DNA of 53,827 bases, taken from NCBI GenBank assembly GCA_025800125.1, contig JAOXSF010000144.1, positions 1-53,827 on the forward strand. Direction: 5' to 3'. Under the pieces are notes generated by a model, which saw only the letters and a program-made list of their open reading frames with translations, had not been told where the DNA came from and did no database searches. Position 1 is the stretch's first letter, and every line of letters begins with the position of its first letter. Of this stretch, positions 8,292-17,311 are shown one piece after another. This DNA is from Marinobacterium sp. Lineage in GTDB: Bacteria > Pseudomonadota > Gammaproteobacteria > Pseudomonadales > Balneatricaceae. A program made the position numbers and the translations under genes.

Positions 8292-9251
8292 ATGAAGCTG
8301 AACCGATCCACCGACGGCGTTATTACCGTCTCTTTTCTGTTAGTGCCCGAATACGCCATGGTGGCATTGTTATCCGCCATTGAACCGCTACGGGTCGCCA
8401 ACCGTTTTGCTGGCCGCGAGGTGTTTCGCTGGCAGCTGCTCAGTGAAGATGGCAAACCGGTCGATGCCAGCAATCAGCTGGCGATCAGTCGCCCGCTGGC
8501 ACTTTCAGATACTGCGTTGCCTGAAAATCTGTTTATCTGCTCCAGTTTTAACCCGGAAAAACATCTGCGCATGGAGACTGTTAACTGGCTGAAAAAGGCA
8601 GCCCGTAACGGCTGTAAACTGGGTGCAATGGATACCGGCTGTTACTGGCTGGCAGAGGCCGGATTATTGAAAGGCCGTCAGATTACCCTGCACTGGGAAG
8701 CCGCACCCGCCTTCCGGGAACGCTACCCCGACGTACAGCTGTCCAATGAACTGTTCGAGATTGATAATGGCCTGATTACCTGTGCCGGTGGTACCTCGGC
8801 GCTGGATATGATGCTGGATATTGTGCAGACAGAGCTGGGCCATGCGCTGGCGGTGAAAGTGTGTGAGCAGTTTATAAAAAGCGGCATCCGGCAGAAATCT
8901 GATAAACAGCGCATTGACCTGGCCGCCCGGCTGAATGTTCACCATCCACGTCTGTTACGGGTGATCAACCATATGGAAAACAGCCTGGAACAACCGCTGA
9001 ACTCCAGCCAACTGGCCGAATATGCCTGTCTGTCAGTGCGTCAGCTGGAGCGGCTGTTCCGCAATCATCTGGGCCATTCACCCTCAGAGTACTATATGAA
9101 ACTGCGTCTTAACCGTGCTCGCCAGCTGCTGCGTTCCAGCGGTATGAGCGTATCAGAGGTGGCGCTGGCCTGCGGTTTTGGCTCCTGCTCTCACTTCACC
9201 CGCAGTTATAAGAAACAGTTTGAAAACAGCCCCAGGGATGACAGGGGCTGA
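8292..9251 (+). CDS. GlxA/CdhR-type AraC family transcriptional regulator
   Basis: This 319-residue regulator has an N-terminal DJ-1/PfpI-like amidotransferase-fold domain (about 12-190; AMDTGCYWLAEAGLLKGRQITLHWE, then CAGGTSALDMMLDIV) and a C-terminal pair of AraC helix-turn-helices (about 215-310; LAEYACLSVRQLERLFRNHLGHSPSEYYMKLRLNRARQLL and VSEVALACGFGSCSHFTRSYKKQF). The architecture is that of GbdR and CdhR, which sense glycine betaine and carnitine in Pseudomonas. The gene converges on the caiE-SDR-caiD group and is probably the activator of the carnitine/butyrobetaine locus; the ligand is inferred. A short GC-rich hairpin (9227-9250) overlaps its last codons. Confidence 0.88.
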   Translation: MKLNRSTDGVITVSFLLVPEYAMVALLSAIEPLRVANRFAGREVFRWQLLSEDGKPVDASNQLAISRPLALSDTALPENLFICSSFNPEKHLRMETVNWLKKAARNGCKLGAMDTGCYWLAEAGLLKGRQITLHWEAAPAFRERYPDVQLSNELFEIDNGLITCAGGTSALDMMLDIVQTELGHALAVKVCEQFIKSGIRQKSDKQRIDLAARLNVHHPRLLRVINHMENSLEQPLNSSQLAEYACLSVRQLERLFRNHLGHSPSEYYMKLRLNRARQLLRSSGMSVSEVALACGFGSCSHFTRSYKKQFENSPRDDRG

Positions 9252-9285
9252 TCGGAACCGGTAACTATTACCTTGCTACCGGCGG

Positions 9286-9879
9286 CTACCCTGCTACCGG
9301 CTGCACATCGGTACTCCCTTTGAGTCGTGGCCGGTCTGGCTCGATTGCTGTCAGCGGCATGACCTCCTTCATGGTCAGAGCGCTGCGTTTTGCCAGCTGC
9401 TGGTATTCAAAGGTATTCAGCCCTTTCCAGTGCAGATCGTCATCACTGACCTCACGCACGGCTTTGGCCGGCGAGCCCACCAGCAACTGACGCGGCAGGC
9501 CCTGAAAACCCACTTTGACGAAACTGTTAGCGGCGACAATCGAGCCTTCACCAATTTTTGCGCCATCCATAACCACCGCATTCATCCCGACCAGTGCATT
9601 ACGGCCAATTTCACAGCCATGCAGAATCGCACCATGGCCAATATGCCCCGCTTCATGCACCACAGTGTCGACATCACAGTAACCGTGCATGACACAGCAA
9701 TCCTGCAGGTTGGAACCCTGTTTAAGTATCAGGCGGCCATAATCGCCCCGTAATGACGCCAGCGGACCCACATAAACACCGGGACCAATAATCACATCAC
9801 CAATCAGTACAGCACTCGGGTGTACATAAGCGGTCGGGTCAACCACCGGTATCAGGCCTTCAAATTCATAGATCGGCAT
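9286..9879 (-). CDS. caiE: CaiE carnitine-operon hexapeptide-repeat protein
   Basis: This 197-residue left-handed beta-helix protein of the gamma-carbonic-anhydrase-like family closely follows E. coli CaiE. Shared segments include [69 protein letters not shown] and the ending [10 protein letters not shown]. CaiE is reported to stimulate CaiB/CaiD activity, perhaps through cofactor supply; its exact reaction is not settled. The start at 9879 is chosen because GGAGTAAAGCC precedes it; the longer frame upstream only reads through a CAACA-rich microsatellite. It is the last gene of the leftward caiD-SDR-caiE group. Confidence 0.93.
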   Translation of the reverse strand: MPIYEFEGLIPVVDPTAYVHPSAVLIGDVIIGPGVYVGPLASLRGDYGRLILKQGSNLQDCCVMHGYCDVDTVVHEAGHIGHGAILHGCEIGRNALVGMNAVVMDGAKIGEGSIVAANSFVKVGFQGLPRQLLVGSPAKAVREVSDDDLHWKGLNTFEYQQLAKRSALTMKEVMPLTAIEPDRPRLKGSTDVQPVAG

Positions 9880-9900
9880 GGCTTTACTCCTTCGTTCTCG

Positions 9901-9940
9901 TGTTGCTGTGTTGCTGTGTTGCTGTGTTGCTGTGTTGCTG
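9901..9940. repeat. Five perfect copies of an 8-bp tandem repeat
   Basis: TGTTGCTG is repeated five times without a mismatch between the SDR stop (9949) and the caiE ribosome binding site (about 9882-9890). Copy-number change would alter SDR-caiE spacing without touching either reading frame. Confidence 0.95.
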
Positions 9941-9948
9941 TACAGCAT

Positions 9949-10749
9949 TTATTGCTGCGGGGAAGCGCCGGTCAGATGTTCACCGCCATCCTGTGCCAGA
10001 CAGATACCGGTGATATAACTGGCGGCAGGTGAGGCCAGAAAGGCCACCGTTTCAGCCACTTCTTCTGGTTGCCCCATACGCCGAATCAACAGCTGTTCAA
10101 CACCTGCGGCCAGGTTTTGCGGGTCATAATTTTCCAGTCCATCGGTAGCGATGGTGCCCGGTGCTACCGCATTAATGCGAATACGGTGCTCAGCCCATTC
10201 CCAGGCCAGCGTCCGGGTCAGATTTACTACCCCGGCACGGGCGGCCGCCGCGTGGGCCATCCCCGGTATGCCCTGCTCCTGGCAAAGCACAATATTGACA
10301 ATATTGCCGGGCAGGCCAGCCGCTATACGCTGGCGAGCAAAAGCCTGACTCATCTGAAACGTGCCCTGAAGGTTCAGCTCAACCACCGCCCGGAAACCGC
10401 CGGGGGAGATGTCCAGTGCAGGCGCAGTAAACTGGCCACCGGCATTATTGACCAGCAAGTCTGGCTGTTGCTGCCGCTCAGCAAGCCGTGCAAACAGCGC
10501 TTCCACACTGTCGTTATCGCGGATATTGACCGCCTCACTCTGCACCGCAATACCGTTATTACGCAGGCTTTGTGCCGCCTCCTGTAGTCGGTCAGTATCA
10601 CGGGCGGCAATCACCAGTGTTGCGCCCAACAGCCCCAGGGTACGGGCAATGGCCAGCCCGATACCACTACCACCACCGGTTACCAGCGCAGTCTGCCCTT
10701 TAAACAGACCCGGACGAAATACCGTTTCCTGTATGGGATTTGTCATCAT
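9949..10749 (-). CDS. Short-chain dehydrogenase/reductase family protein with non-canonical active site
   Basis: This is a 266-residue SDR with an intact nucleotide site (TALVTGGGSGIGLAIARTL, then NNAGG). The usual Ser-Tyr-Lys centre is absent. The Ser region reads NIVNIVLCQEQGIPGMAH, and the YxxxK region reads HAAAARAG, with Ala and Arg at the Tyr and Lys positions. The HAxxA-K/R-AG layout resembles 2,4-dienoyl-CoA reductase and AtuB/AtuG-like SDRs, so an acyl-CoA substrate is likely. It starts 4 bases after the caiD stop and precedes caiE. Inferred role: oxidation or reduction of carnitinyl- or crotonobetainyl-CoA. E. coli cai operons lack such a gene. The start MMTNP at 10749 fits AGGGGCG upstream. 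Confidence 0.8.
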   Translation of the reverse strand: MMTNPIQETVFRPGLFKGQTALVTGGGSGIGLAIARTLGLLGATLVIAARDTDRLQEAAQSLRNNGIAVQSEAVNIRDNDSVEALFARLAERQQQPDLLVNNAGGQFTAPALDISPGGFRAVVELNLQGTFQMSQAFARQRIAAGLPGNIVNIVLCQEQGIPGMAHAAAARAGVVNLTRTLAWEWAEHRIRINAVAPGTIATDGLENYDPQNLAAGVEQLLIRRMGQPEEVAETVAFLASPAASYITGICLAQDGGEHLTGASPQQ

Positions 10750-10753
10750 CGTA

Positions 10754-11569
10754 TTAACGCCCCTGCCAGCATGGATCACGCCCTTCGGTAAAAGCCCGGC
10801 TGCCTTCCTGCGCATCATCAGAGTGCAACATACGCTGATAACAGGCCAGCTGACCGCTACGCTGCAACTGGAACGCTGCTTCAATGCTCAAAACCTCACT
10901 GCTGTTTACCAGCTCTTTGATCGCCTGCTGGGCCAGTGGTGCAGCAACCTGTACCGCTTCTGCCAGTTCCAGCGCACTGTCCAGCAACTGCGCCTGCGGT
11001 ACCACCCGGTTTACCAGCCCATGGCGCTGCGCATCTTCAGCATTGAGCCTGCAACCCGTCAGAATCATTTCCATCGCCAGCGCCCTGGGCAGGCGTCGCG
11101 GCAGCCGGAACACACCACCAGAGTCTGGCGCAATACCGATGGTTGCTTCTGGCAGGAAGAACTGGACATGCTCAGCGGCTACCAGCAGGTCACAGGCCAG
11201 CGCCAGTTCAAAACCACCACCCACCGCCATACCATTAATGGCACCGATGACCGGCTTGGTCAGCTCGAAATATTCCGTCAGCCCGGCAAAGCCGCCAGGG
11301 CCATGGTCTGCATCTACCGCTTCCCCTTCAGTCGCCGCTTTCAGATCCCAACCGGCGGAAAAGAAGCGCTCACCGCCGCCTGTGATAATCGCCACCTGCA
11401 ACTGCGGGTCATGCTGAAAATCATGGAAGGCCTGATACAGCGCGCGACTGGTAGCCGTGTCTATGGCGTTTGCTTTCGGGCGGTTCAGGGTAATGATCAG
11501 AATCGTACCGCGTGTTTCGGTCTGTACAGCACGCCGGGTCTTTGTAAGTGCTTGCTCAGAAGTAGACAT
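10754..11569 (-). CDS. caiD: Crotonobetainyl-CoA hydratase (carnitinyl-CoA dehydratase)
   Basis: This 271-residue enoyl-CoA hydratase family enzyme interconverts crotonobetainyl-CoA and L-carnitinyl-CoA. It shares long CaiD-specific segments with the E. coli enzyme: [67 protein letters not shown], and an end of RDPCWQGR. Both oxyanion-hole regions and the catalytic region are present. The chosen start (MSTSEQ) has GGAG 12 bases upstream; an ATG 18 bases further up is an alternative. It is first in the leftward caiD-SDR-caiE group, divergent from the acyl-CoA dehydrogenase gene across a roughly 375-base control region. Confidence 0.92.
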   Translation of the reverse strand: MSTSEQALTKTRRAVQTETRGTILIITLNRPKANAIDTATSRALYQAFHDFQHDPQLQVAIITGGGERFFSAGWDLKAATEGEAVDADHGPGGFAGLTEYFELTKPVIGAINGMAVGGGFELALACDLLVAAEHVQFFLPEATIGIAPDSGGVFRLPRRLPRALAMEMILTGCRLNAEDAQRHGLVNRVVPQAQLLDSALELAEAVQVAAPLAQQAIKELVNSSEVLSIEAAFQLQRSGQLACYQRMLHSDDAQEGSRAFTEGRDPCWQGR

Positions 11570-11587
11570 ATGCGCAGGGTGCTCCAT

Positions 11588-11944
11588 TGCTGTTGTTATT
11601 GTGGAAGCGTTTCAAAATCTTGTGGAAGTATTTCAGGGTGAACCCCCAGATGCAGACAGGGGCTTATGCGAGCCTACAACGCGTACCTGACGCAGTATTT
11701 GACCAGATGCGGCGTATTTTCGATCTGTAGCGACATTCGTTAAACGTGTAGAAAACGTGCCGGTAAAAGCGCAGCAAGATGGCGATTCCAGTCAAAAAAC
11801 CGCCGTTATCAGTCAATCCGGAATCCCCTCTGCTTGGTTAGCCTGAACATCAGCATTTACCGGTACACAGGCTACCGGCAGCAGACAGCAAAGATCGTCA
11901 ATAGCGAAGATCACAATAAAAAATACAACCGTGGAGACTCATCG
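11588..11944. promoter_or_regulatory. Divergent control region of the carnitine-type cluster
   Basis: No gene is seen here. The region separates the leftward caiD group from the rightward dehydrogenase-synthetase-transporter group. Two direct AAACGTG elements at 11742-11748 and 11753-11759 are 11 bases apart, about one helical turn, as expected for an AraC-type activator site. The assignment to the GlxA-type regulator is a guess. Confidence 0.35.
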
Positions 11945-13111
11945 ATGGATTTCAGCCTTTCCAGAGAACATCAAGCCCTGCAACAAAAAGCGAAGGAATT
12001 TACCGAGCAGGTACTGTTTCCCCATGAAATGGAATGTGAAGAAAATGACGGGATCAGCAAGGAAACCCATGCGCAGATTACCCAGCAGGTACTGGACTGG
12101 GAACTGAACGCGCCGAACCACAGCAAGGAAGATGGCGGCCAGGGCTTTACCATCTTTGAACAGACCCTGCTGAATGAGCAGCTCGGTGCTGCAACCGGTG
12201 CAATCTGGGATGCACTCTGGTATCCATCCTACCCGATGCGTTTTGCCACCCCGGCACAGAAAGAGGAATACCTGATTCCAACCTGTCAGGGTAAACGCCG
12301 TGATGCGTACGCGATTACTGAAGCCGACGCCGGTTCTGACCCGACTCAGTGTGTAACCCGCGCTGATAAAGTGGATGGCGGATGGCGCATCAACGGTGAA
12401 AAATGGTTTGTTACCATCGGTGATATTGCAGACTACATTCTGGTACACGCCCACGTTGATGGTGATGTAAACAAACCCACCGTATTCTTCGTCGATAAAG
12501 ACCTGCCAGGGGTCGAGCTGAAACGTACTCCGCTGTACACCCACCACTTCGCTTTCAAACACCCGGAGTACATTTTTAACGATGTATTCGTCGGTGACGA
12601 CAAGATTCTGGGCGAGATCGGCCAGGGCTACGACATGACCAAAGACTGGTTTGTAGAAGCCCGCCTGGGAATTGCAGCACGCTGTGTTGGCGGTGCGATC
12701 CGGGCCGCCAACGAAGCCAATGAATACGCTGCCAGCCGCGTGCAGTTTGGCCAGTCAATCCGTGATTTCCAGGCCGTAGAGTTTATGCTGGCTGATATGG
12801 CAGTGGAAATTATGGCCGCCAAATCCATGCTCTACCGTCTGAGCTGGGACATCGACCGCAACAACGACCGCAAAATGAACCACGCCCGTGCTGCAGCGCT
12901 GAAGCTGCACTGTTCCGAGATGGTTGGCCGCGTCTGCGACAAAGCGGTTCAGGTGATGGGCGGCCGTGGCTACATGCGTGAACAGCCGGTTGAACGACTG
13001 TGGCGTGACACCCGTGTTGATCGTATCTGGGAGGGCACATCTGAAATCCAGCGCGTGATTATCGGCGGTCAGATCAAAAAACGCGGTATGGACATCTACA
13101 CCGGCTGGTAA
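11945..13111 (+). CDS. Acyl-CoA dehydrogenase, probably gamma-butyrobetainyl-CoA dehydrogenase
   Basis: This 388-residue FAD acyl-CoA dehydrogenase has the substrate/FAD motif YAITEADAGSDPTQ, a WFVTIGD segment, the C-terminal RVQFGQSI and VMGGRGYMREQPVERLWRD signatures, and WEGTSEIQRVIIG with the catalytic-base Glu position conserved. The true start is MDFSLSREHQ at 11945, preceded by GTGGAGACTCATCG. A longer upstream frame has no ribosome binding site. It is not a close CaiA match, although it fills CaiA's place. In this context it probably interconverts gamma-butyrobetainyl-CoA and crotonobetainyl-CoA, more likely in the oxidative direction. The substrate is inferred from caiD and caiE nearby. 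Confidence 0.85.
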   Translation: MDFSLSREHQALQQKAKEFTEQVLFPHEMECEENDGISKETHAQITQQVLDWELNAPNHSKEDGGQGFTIFEQTLLNEQLGAATGAIWDALWYPSYPMRFATPAQKEEYLIPTCQGKRRDAYAITEADAGSDPTQCVTRADKVDGGWRINGEKWFVTIGDIADYILVHAHVDGDVNKPTVFFVDKDLPGVELKRTPLYTHHFAFKHPEYIFNDVFVGDDKILGEIGQGYDMTKDWFVEARLGIAARCVGGAIRAANEANEYAASRVQFGQSIRDFQAVEFMLADMAVEIMAAKSMLYRLSWDIDRNNDRKMNHARAAALKLHCSEMVGRVCDKAVQVMGGRGYMREQPVERLWRDTRVDRIWEGTSEIQRVIIGGQIKKRGMDIYTGW

Positions 13112-13208
13112 ACCCGGCAACATCCAGAACCTTCAACACACTATTCAAAAAACCTCAAAGCACTGCGTCAGCGCTGTCCGACATGGGCAGCGCCTGCGAG
13201 GTAAAGCA

Positions 13209-15386
13209 ATGCAAAATAACAACATATCTATTGCAGATCACAACACCTGTATTGCAGATCATAACGGATCTATTGCATCAGATAACGACGTACAAAGCGT
13301 CCGTCAGGCCAATCTGCAACGGCTGATGAAGCCGCGTTCTATGGTATTTATCGGCGGTTCCAACCTGAGTCTGCCGATTGAGAACACCCGCCGCATCGGT
13401 TTCGACGGCGAGATCTGGGTGGTTAATCCGAAACATGAACAGATTGCCGGAATACGCTGTTTCCGCTCGGTCGCAGAACTGCCAGGCATACCGGATGCCG
13501 CCTTTGTTGCCGTCAATGCCGATGCCACGGTACAGATGGTCAGTGAACTGCGCGCACAGGGCTGCGCCGGGGTGGTCTGCTACGCGGCCGGTTTTGCCGA
13601 AGTGGGCAACCAGCACTTGCAGGATGCACTGATTGACGCAGCTGGTGAGATGGCACTGGTAGGCCCGAACTGCTACGGCCTGCTCAACTTTATGGGCGGC
13701 GTAGCACTCTGGCCTGACCGCCTTTACGGCAACCGCCCAGCCGGAAAAGGCGTCGCCATTATCAGTCAGAGCGGTAATATTGCCCTCAACCTGACCATGC
13801 ATGACCGCTCCGTGCCAATCACCCATGTGATCAGCGTCGGTAACCAGGCAGTGCTGGGCGTGGGTGACTACATTGAGCCGCTGCTGCAAGATGAGCAGGT
13901 CGCCGCCATCGGTTTTTATATCGAAGGCCTGAAAGATATTGAAGGCTTCAGCCGGGCAGCCCTGAAAGCGCTGCAAAAAGGCGTACCTCTGGTGGTACTC
14001 AAAGCGGGTACATCTGAGCTGGGCACCCAGCTGACCCTCAGTCATACCAGCTCGCTGGCCGGTTCTGATGACCTGTACCAGGCGATGTTTGACCGGCTGG
14101 GCATTCTGCGGGTGGACTCGCTCAGCCAACTACTGGAAACACTGAAAGTAGTCGCGCTATGTGAAGAGCCTGCCGGTAACCGTGTTGGTGTACTGACCTG
14201 CTCCGGGGGCGATAGCGCTCTGCTGGCTGATGCGCTGGACCAGTACCAGCTGCCGTTGCCACCATTGAATAACGCGCAGCAGAACGCTCTGGCTGACTGG
14301 CTACCCGACTTTGCCAGCCTGTCCAACCCGCTGGATTACAACACCGCGATCTGGGGCAATCTGGACGCCTGCACCGAGGTATTCAGTACCCTGATGGGCG
14401 GCGACTATGACAACACCCTGCTAGCGCTGGACTTCCCCAAAGCGGGCGAAGCCACAGACACTGAATGGCAGGTGGCAACCGATGCGATGATCGCCGCCCA
14501 CAAACGTCATGGCGGTACGGCGGCGGTTATCAGTAACCTGACCGAGCTGCTACCTGCGGATGCCCGCCAGCGACTGGCCGATGCCGGTATCGCCCCACTA
14601 CAGGGATTGCAGGATGGCGTCGCCGCACTGGCCGCTTACATCCGCTTCAGCGAACGTCGCCGTGAAGTGCTGGCCATGGATGATAACGCCCAGCTGTTGC
14701 TGCGCCAGGGCAGTCTGAACGCAGGCAGCAGCGCCATGCTGGACGAATGGGCCTCCAAACAGCTGATGTCCAGCTACCGCCTGCCAGTGCCCGCAGGACG
14801 GCTGGCACAACTGGACGAGGTTGCCGATGTAGCTGATGCCATTGGTTATCCACTGGTTATCAAAGGTGTCAGTGATCAGCTGGCCCATAAAACTGAAGCC
14901 GGTGCCGTGGCGCTGAATATTCGCAGCCGCGAAGACGCGATCAATGCCGCCACCGAAATGAGTCGCAAACTGGCCGCACAGGGTTTTGACAATGTACCCA
15001 TGTTGCTGGAACCGATGTTCCGTGATGCGGTGGGCGAGCTGATTATCGGCCTTAAACGCGATGAACAGTTCGGCCTGGCGCTGATTGTTGGCAGCGGCGG
15101 CATTCTGGTTAACCTGATGAATGACAGCCAGACTCTGCTGCTACCTACTCGCCCTGAAACAGTGCGTCAGGCGGTGCAATCACTGCGTGGCTATAAACTG
15201 CTGCAAGGCTACCGTGGTCGCCCGGTGGCAGATATGGATGCCATTGTTGATGCCGTGATGGCAGTGGCAGATTTTGCCATGGAGCACTGGGACAGCGTAC
15301 TGGAACTGGACATCAACCCGCTGATGGTTGGCCCACAGGGCCAGGGAGCTGTGGCGGTCGATGCCATGGTACGGCTGAACCACTGA
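13209..15386 (+). CDS. ADP-forming acyl-CoA synthetase (acetate-CoA ligase family)
   Basis: This is a 725-residue single-chain NDP-forming acyl-CoA synthetase. It has a CoA-binding Rossmann domain (MKPRSMVFIGGSN from about residue 40), a ligase domain with the phospho-His loop LSHTSSLAGSDD and TCSGGDSALLAD, and a C-terminal ATP-grasp domain (about 510-725; YPLVIKGVSDQLAHKTEAGAV, LELDINPL). It makes an acyl-CoA from acid, CoA and ATP via a phospho-enzyme. It follows the dehydrogenase by 97 bases. It probably activates gamma-butyrobetaine or carnitine in place of CaiB/CaiC, which are absent here. GAGGTAAAGC precedes the start. The N-terminus holds three copies of a 7-residue repeat (IADHNTC/IADHNGS/IASDNDV) encoded at 13230-13292. 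Confidence 0.87.
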   Translation: MQNNNISIADHNTCIADHNGSIASDNDVQSVRQANLQRLMKPRSMVFIGGSNLSLPIENTRRIGFDGEIWVVNPKHEQIAGIRCFRSVAELPGIPDAAFVAVNADATVQMVSELRAQGCAGVVCYAAGFAEVGNQHLQDALIDAAGEMALVGPNCYGLLNFMGGVALWPDRLYGNRPAGKGVAIISQSGNIALNLTMHDRSVPITHVISVGNQAVLGVGDYIEPLLQDEQVAAIGFYIEGLKDIEGFSRAALKALQKGVPLVVLKAGTSELGTQLTLSHTSSLAGSDDLYQAMFDRLGILRVDSLSQLLETLKVVALCEEPAGNRVGVLTCSGGDSALLADALDQYQLPLPPLNNAQQNALADWLPDFASLSNPLDYNTAIWGNLDACTEVFSTLMGGDYDNTLLALDFPKAGEATDTEWQVATDAMIAAHKRHGGTAAVISNLTELLPADARQRLADAGIAPLQGLQDGVAALAAYIRFSERRREVLAMDDNAQLLLRQGSLNAGSSAMLDEWASKQLMSSYRLPVPAGRLAQLDEVADVADAIGYPLVIKGVSDQLAHKTEAGAVALNIRSREDAINAATEMSRKLAAQGFDNVPMLLEPMFRDAVGELIIGLKRDEQFGLALIVGSGGILVNLMNDSQTLLLPTRPETVRQAVQSLRGYKLLQGYRGRPVADMDAIVDAVMAVADFAMEHWDSVLELDINPLMVGPQGQGAVAVDAMVRLNH

Positions 15387-15618
15387 CCAGCCTGGGTACA
15401 CTCTGCTTGCTACAGCGTTTGCTACAGCGCCGGTAATCAGAACCTTGTGAACTCAGAACCTTTTGAACTAAAGCCATAGCCGTTCGCAGGCTGGCAGCCT
15501 GATCACACAATCTGATCACTGACAGCCTGTATTTTTTCATCGGCCCCTGGAGCCCGCATATATCCGTCTAACAACTACTCATATAACAACGATTCATATA
15601 ACAACAACTGAAGCAATC

Positions 15619-15684
15619 ATGACTGAATCCCACAACAACAATAAAAGTGCGCATCTGCTGCGTGGAGTATCAGACAATGAATAA
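15619..15684 (+). CDS. Possible 21-residue leader peptide overlapping the BCCT gene start
   Basis: An ATG at 15619 opens a 22-codon frame, rich in Asn and His, that ends with TAA inside the first codons of the transporter gene (start 15677). The overlap would couple the two translations. It has only a weak upstream TGAAG as a ribosome binding site, and no comparison is available, so it may be chance. Confidence 0.25.
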   Translation: MTESHNNNKSAHLLRGVSDNE

Positions 15685-17311
15685 TAACGACAAACCGCGT
15701 CATCTGGCGGTAGACCCGGCCATCCTGTGGCCTGCTGTGGCGGTTATTATCGCCACCAGTCTGCCACTGGCGATCAACCCGGAGGCGGGTAAAACGCTGG
15801 TAAATGGCCTGCTGGGCTGGTTTACCGGTAATTTTGGCTGGCTGTATCTGCTAACCGGTATTGGTAGTTTCTTTTTTATGATGTGGCTGGCTTTTGGCCC
15901 ACTGGGGCGGATCAAACTGGGCGATGCTGACGACCAGCCCGAGTTTAAAAAAGTGCCCTGGATCGCCATGCTGTTCTGTGCCGGTATTGGTATCTCTATC
16001 TGTAACTGGGCGTTTGTAGAACCACTCTACTTCCTGTCTGGCCCGCCCCTGCATATTGAAAAAGGCTCCCGCGAAGCGGCGGAGTGGGCTGCCATGTATC
16101 CGATGTTCCACTGGGGTGTGGTGCCCTGGGCACTGTATCTGATGCCCGCCCTGCCTATCGCCTATGTGCTGTATGTGCGTAAAGGAAGCCTGATGCGCAT
16201 GAGTGAGGCCTGCCGGGGCGTTCTGGGTGATCTGGTTGATGGCCCTGTGGGTAAACTGATTGATGTTATTGTGATCTTCTCCATTGTCGGCGGTGTGGGT
16301 ACATCCCTTGGCCTGTCGGTACCACTGGTTTCTGCCCTGTTTCAGGATATGTTCGGGCTGGGTGACTCCTTCCTGTTACAGATGGCAATTCTGGCACTCT
16401 GGACTGCAATGATCGCCTGGAGCGTCTACAACGGCCTGAATAAAGGCATCCAGACCCTGTCCAACATCAACGCCGTGCTGGCATTTGTGCTGCTGATTTT
16501 TGTACTGGTTGTAGGCCCGACGGTGTTCCTGCTGAACCTGTGGTCAAACAGCTTTGGCCTGTTTATGGATAACTTCTTCCGCATCAACTTCTGGACTGAC
16601 CCTGTGGATAAAGGCGGTTTCCCGGAAGGCTGGACAGTATTCTACTGGGCCTGGTGGATCGCTTATGCGCCGATGATGGGGCTGTTTGTGGCGCGTATCT
16701 CCCGTGGTCGTACCATCAAAGAGCTGATTCTCAATGGTGTGATCTGGGGCAGTGTCGGCTGCTGGGCGTTCTTCGCCATCTGGGGTGGCTACGCTATTGA
16801 TGCACAGCTGAACAGCGGAGTTGATCTGGGTGCGGTACTGAGCAACGAAGGTATCCCCGCCACAGTGGTTGCAGTGCTGAATACTATGCCCGGTGCGGCG
16901 CTGATCGTGCCAATCTTTACCCTGCTGTGCTTCGTTTTCCTGGCAACTACAGTGGACTCTTCCGCTTACATGCTGGCAGCTATCTGCACCAAAGAGCTGA
17001 ACGGCTATGAAGAACCCGCCCGCTGGAACCGTATTCTGTGGACAGTCATGCTGGCGCTGGTTGGCGTTGGCCTGCTCTCGGTCGGCGGCCTGAAAGCGGT
17101 GCAGATATCCACTATTCTGGTGGCCCTGCCGATGATTCCGGTGCTGATTATTATGGCCAGCTCACTGGTACGCTGGGCCCACCAGGACTTTGGCCCACAA
17201 CTGGCACCGCAGATTGTGGCTCACCGTGCTCCACAAAATGCACCTCGCGCTAAGGCAACACCGGCTACTCAGACATCAACAGCGGAAACAGAGACAGCCA
17301 GTGCAGGCTGA
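15677..17311 (+). CDS. BCCT family betaine/carnitine/choline transporter
   Basis: This 544-residue inner-membrane carrier has about twelve hydrophobic segments and the BCCT signature GWTVFYWAWW, followed by FVARISRGRTIKEL, which closely follows CaiT. The aromatic residues of the substrate site are kept. E. coli CaiT has an Arg (in KGVRIASDVRSYL) that replaces a sodium ion. Here the equivalent stretch reads NKGIQTLSNINAVLAF without that Arg, so sodium-coupled uptake rather than antiport is likely (alignment by eye). The C-terminal tail is Ala/Thr-rich. Start MNNNDKPRH at 15677 has GTGGAG upstream. Context points to uptake of gamma-butyrobetaine or carnitine. Confidence 0.88.
   Translation: MNNNDKPRHLAVDPAILWPAVAVIIATSLPLAINPEAGKTLVNGLLGWFTGNFGWLYLLTGIGSFFFMMWLAFGPLGRIKLGDADDQPEFKKVPWIAMLFCAGIGISICNWAFVEPLYFLSGPPLHIEKGSREAAEWAAMYPMFHWGVVPWALYLMPALPIAYVLYVRKGSLMRMSEACRGVLGDLVDGPVGKLIDVIVIFSIVGGVGTSLGLSVPLVSALFQDMFGLGDSFLLQMAILALWTAMIAWSVYNGLNKGIQTLSNINAVLAFVLLIFVLVVGPTVFLLNLWSNSFGLFMDNFFRINFWTDPVDKGGFPEGWTVFYWAWWIAYAPMMGLFVARISRGRTIKELILNGVIWGSVGCWAFFAIWGGYAIDAQLNSGVDLGAVLSNEGIPATVVAVLNTMPGAALIVPIFTLLCFVFLATTVDSSAYMLAAICTKELNGYEEPARWNRILWTVMLALVGVGLLSVGGLKAVQISTILVALPMIPVLIIMASSLVRWAHQDFGPQLAPQIVAHRAPQNAPRAKATPATQTSTAETETASAG

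Noticed and set aside
9227-9250. Hairpin at the end of the GlxA-type gene as a terminator
   Set aside because: Stem overlaps the last codons and is not followed by a U tract.
9880-9948. N-terminal extension of CaiE encoded by the CAACA-type repeat
   Set aside because: A good ribosome binding site precedes the ATG at 9879, the E. coli protein starts there, and the extension is only translated microsatellite.
11834-11944. Upstream extension of the acyl-CoA dehydrogenase
   Set aside because: No ribosome binding site; family N-terminus (MDFSLSREHQ) starts at 11945 with GTGGAGACTC before it.
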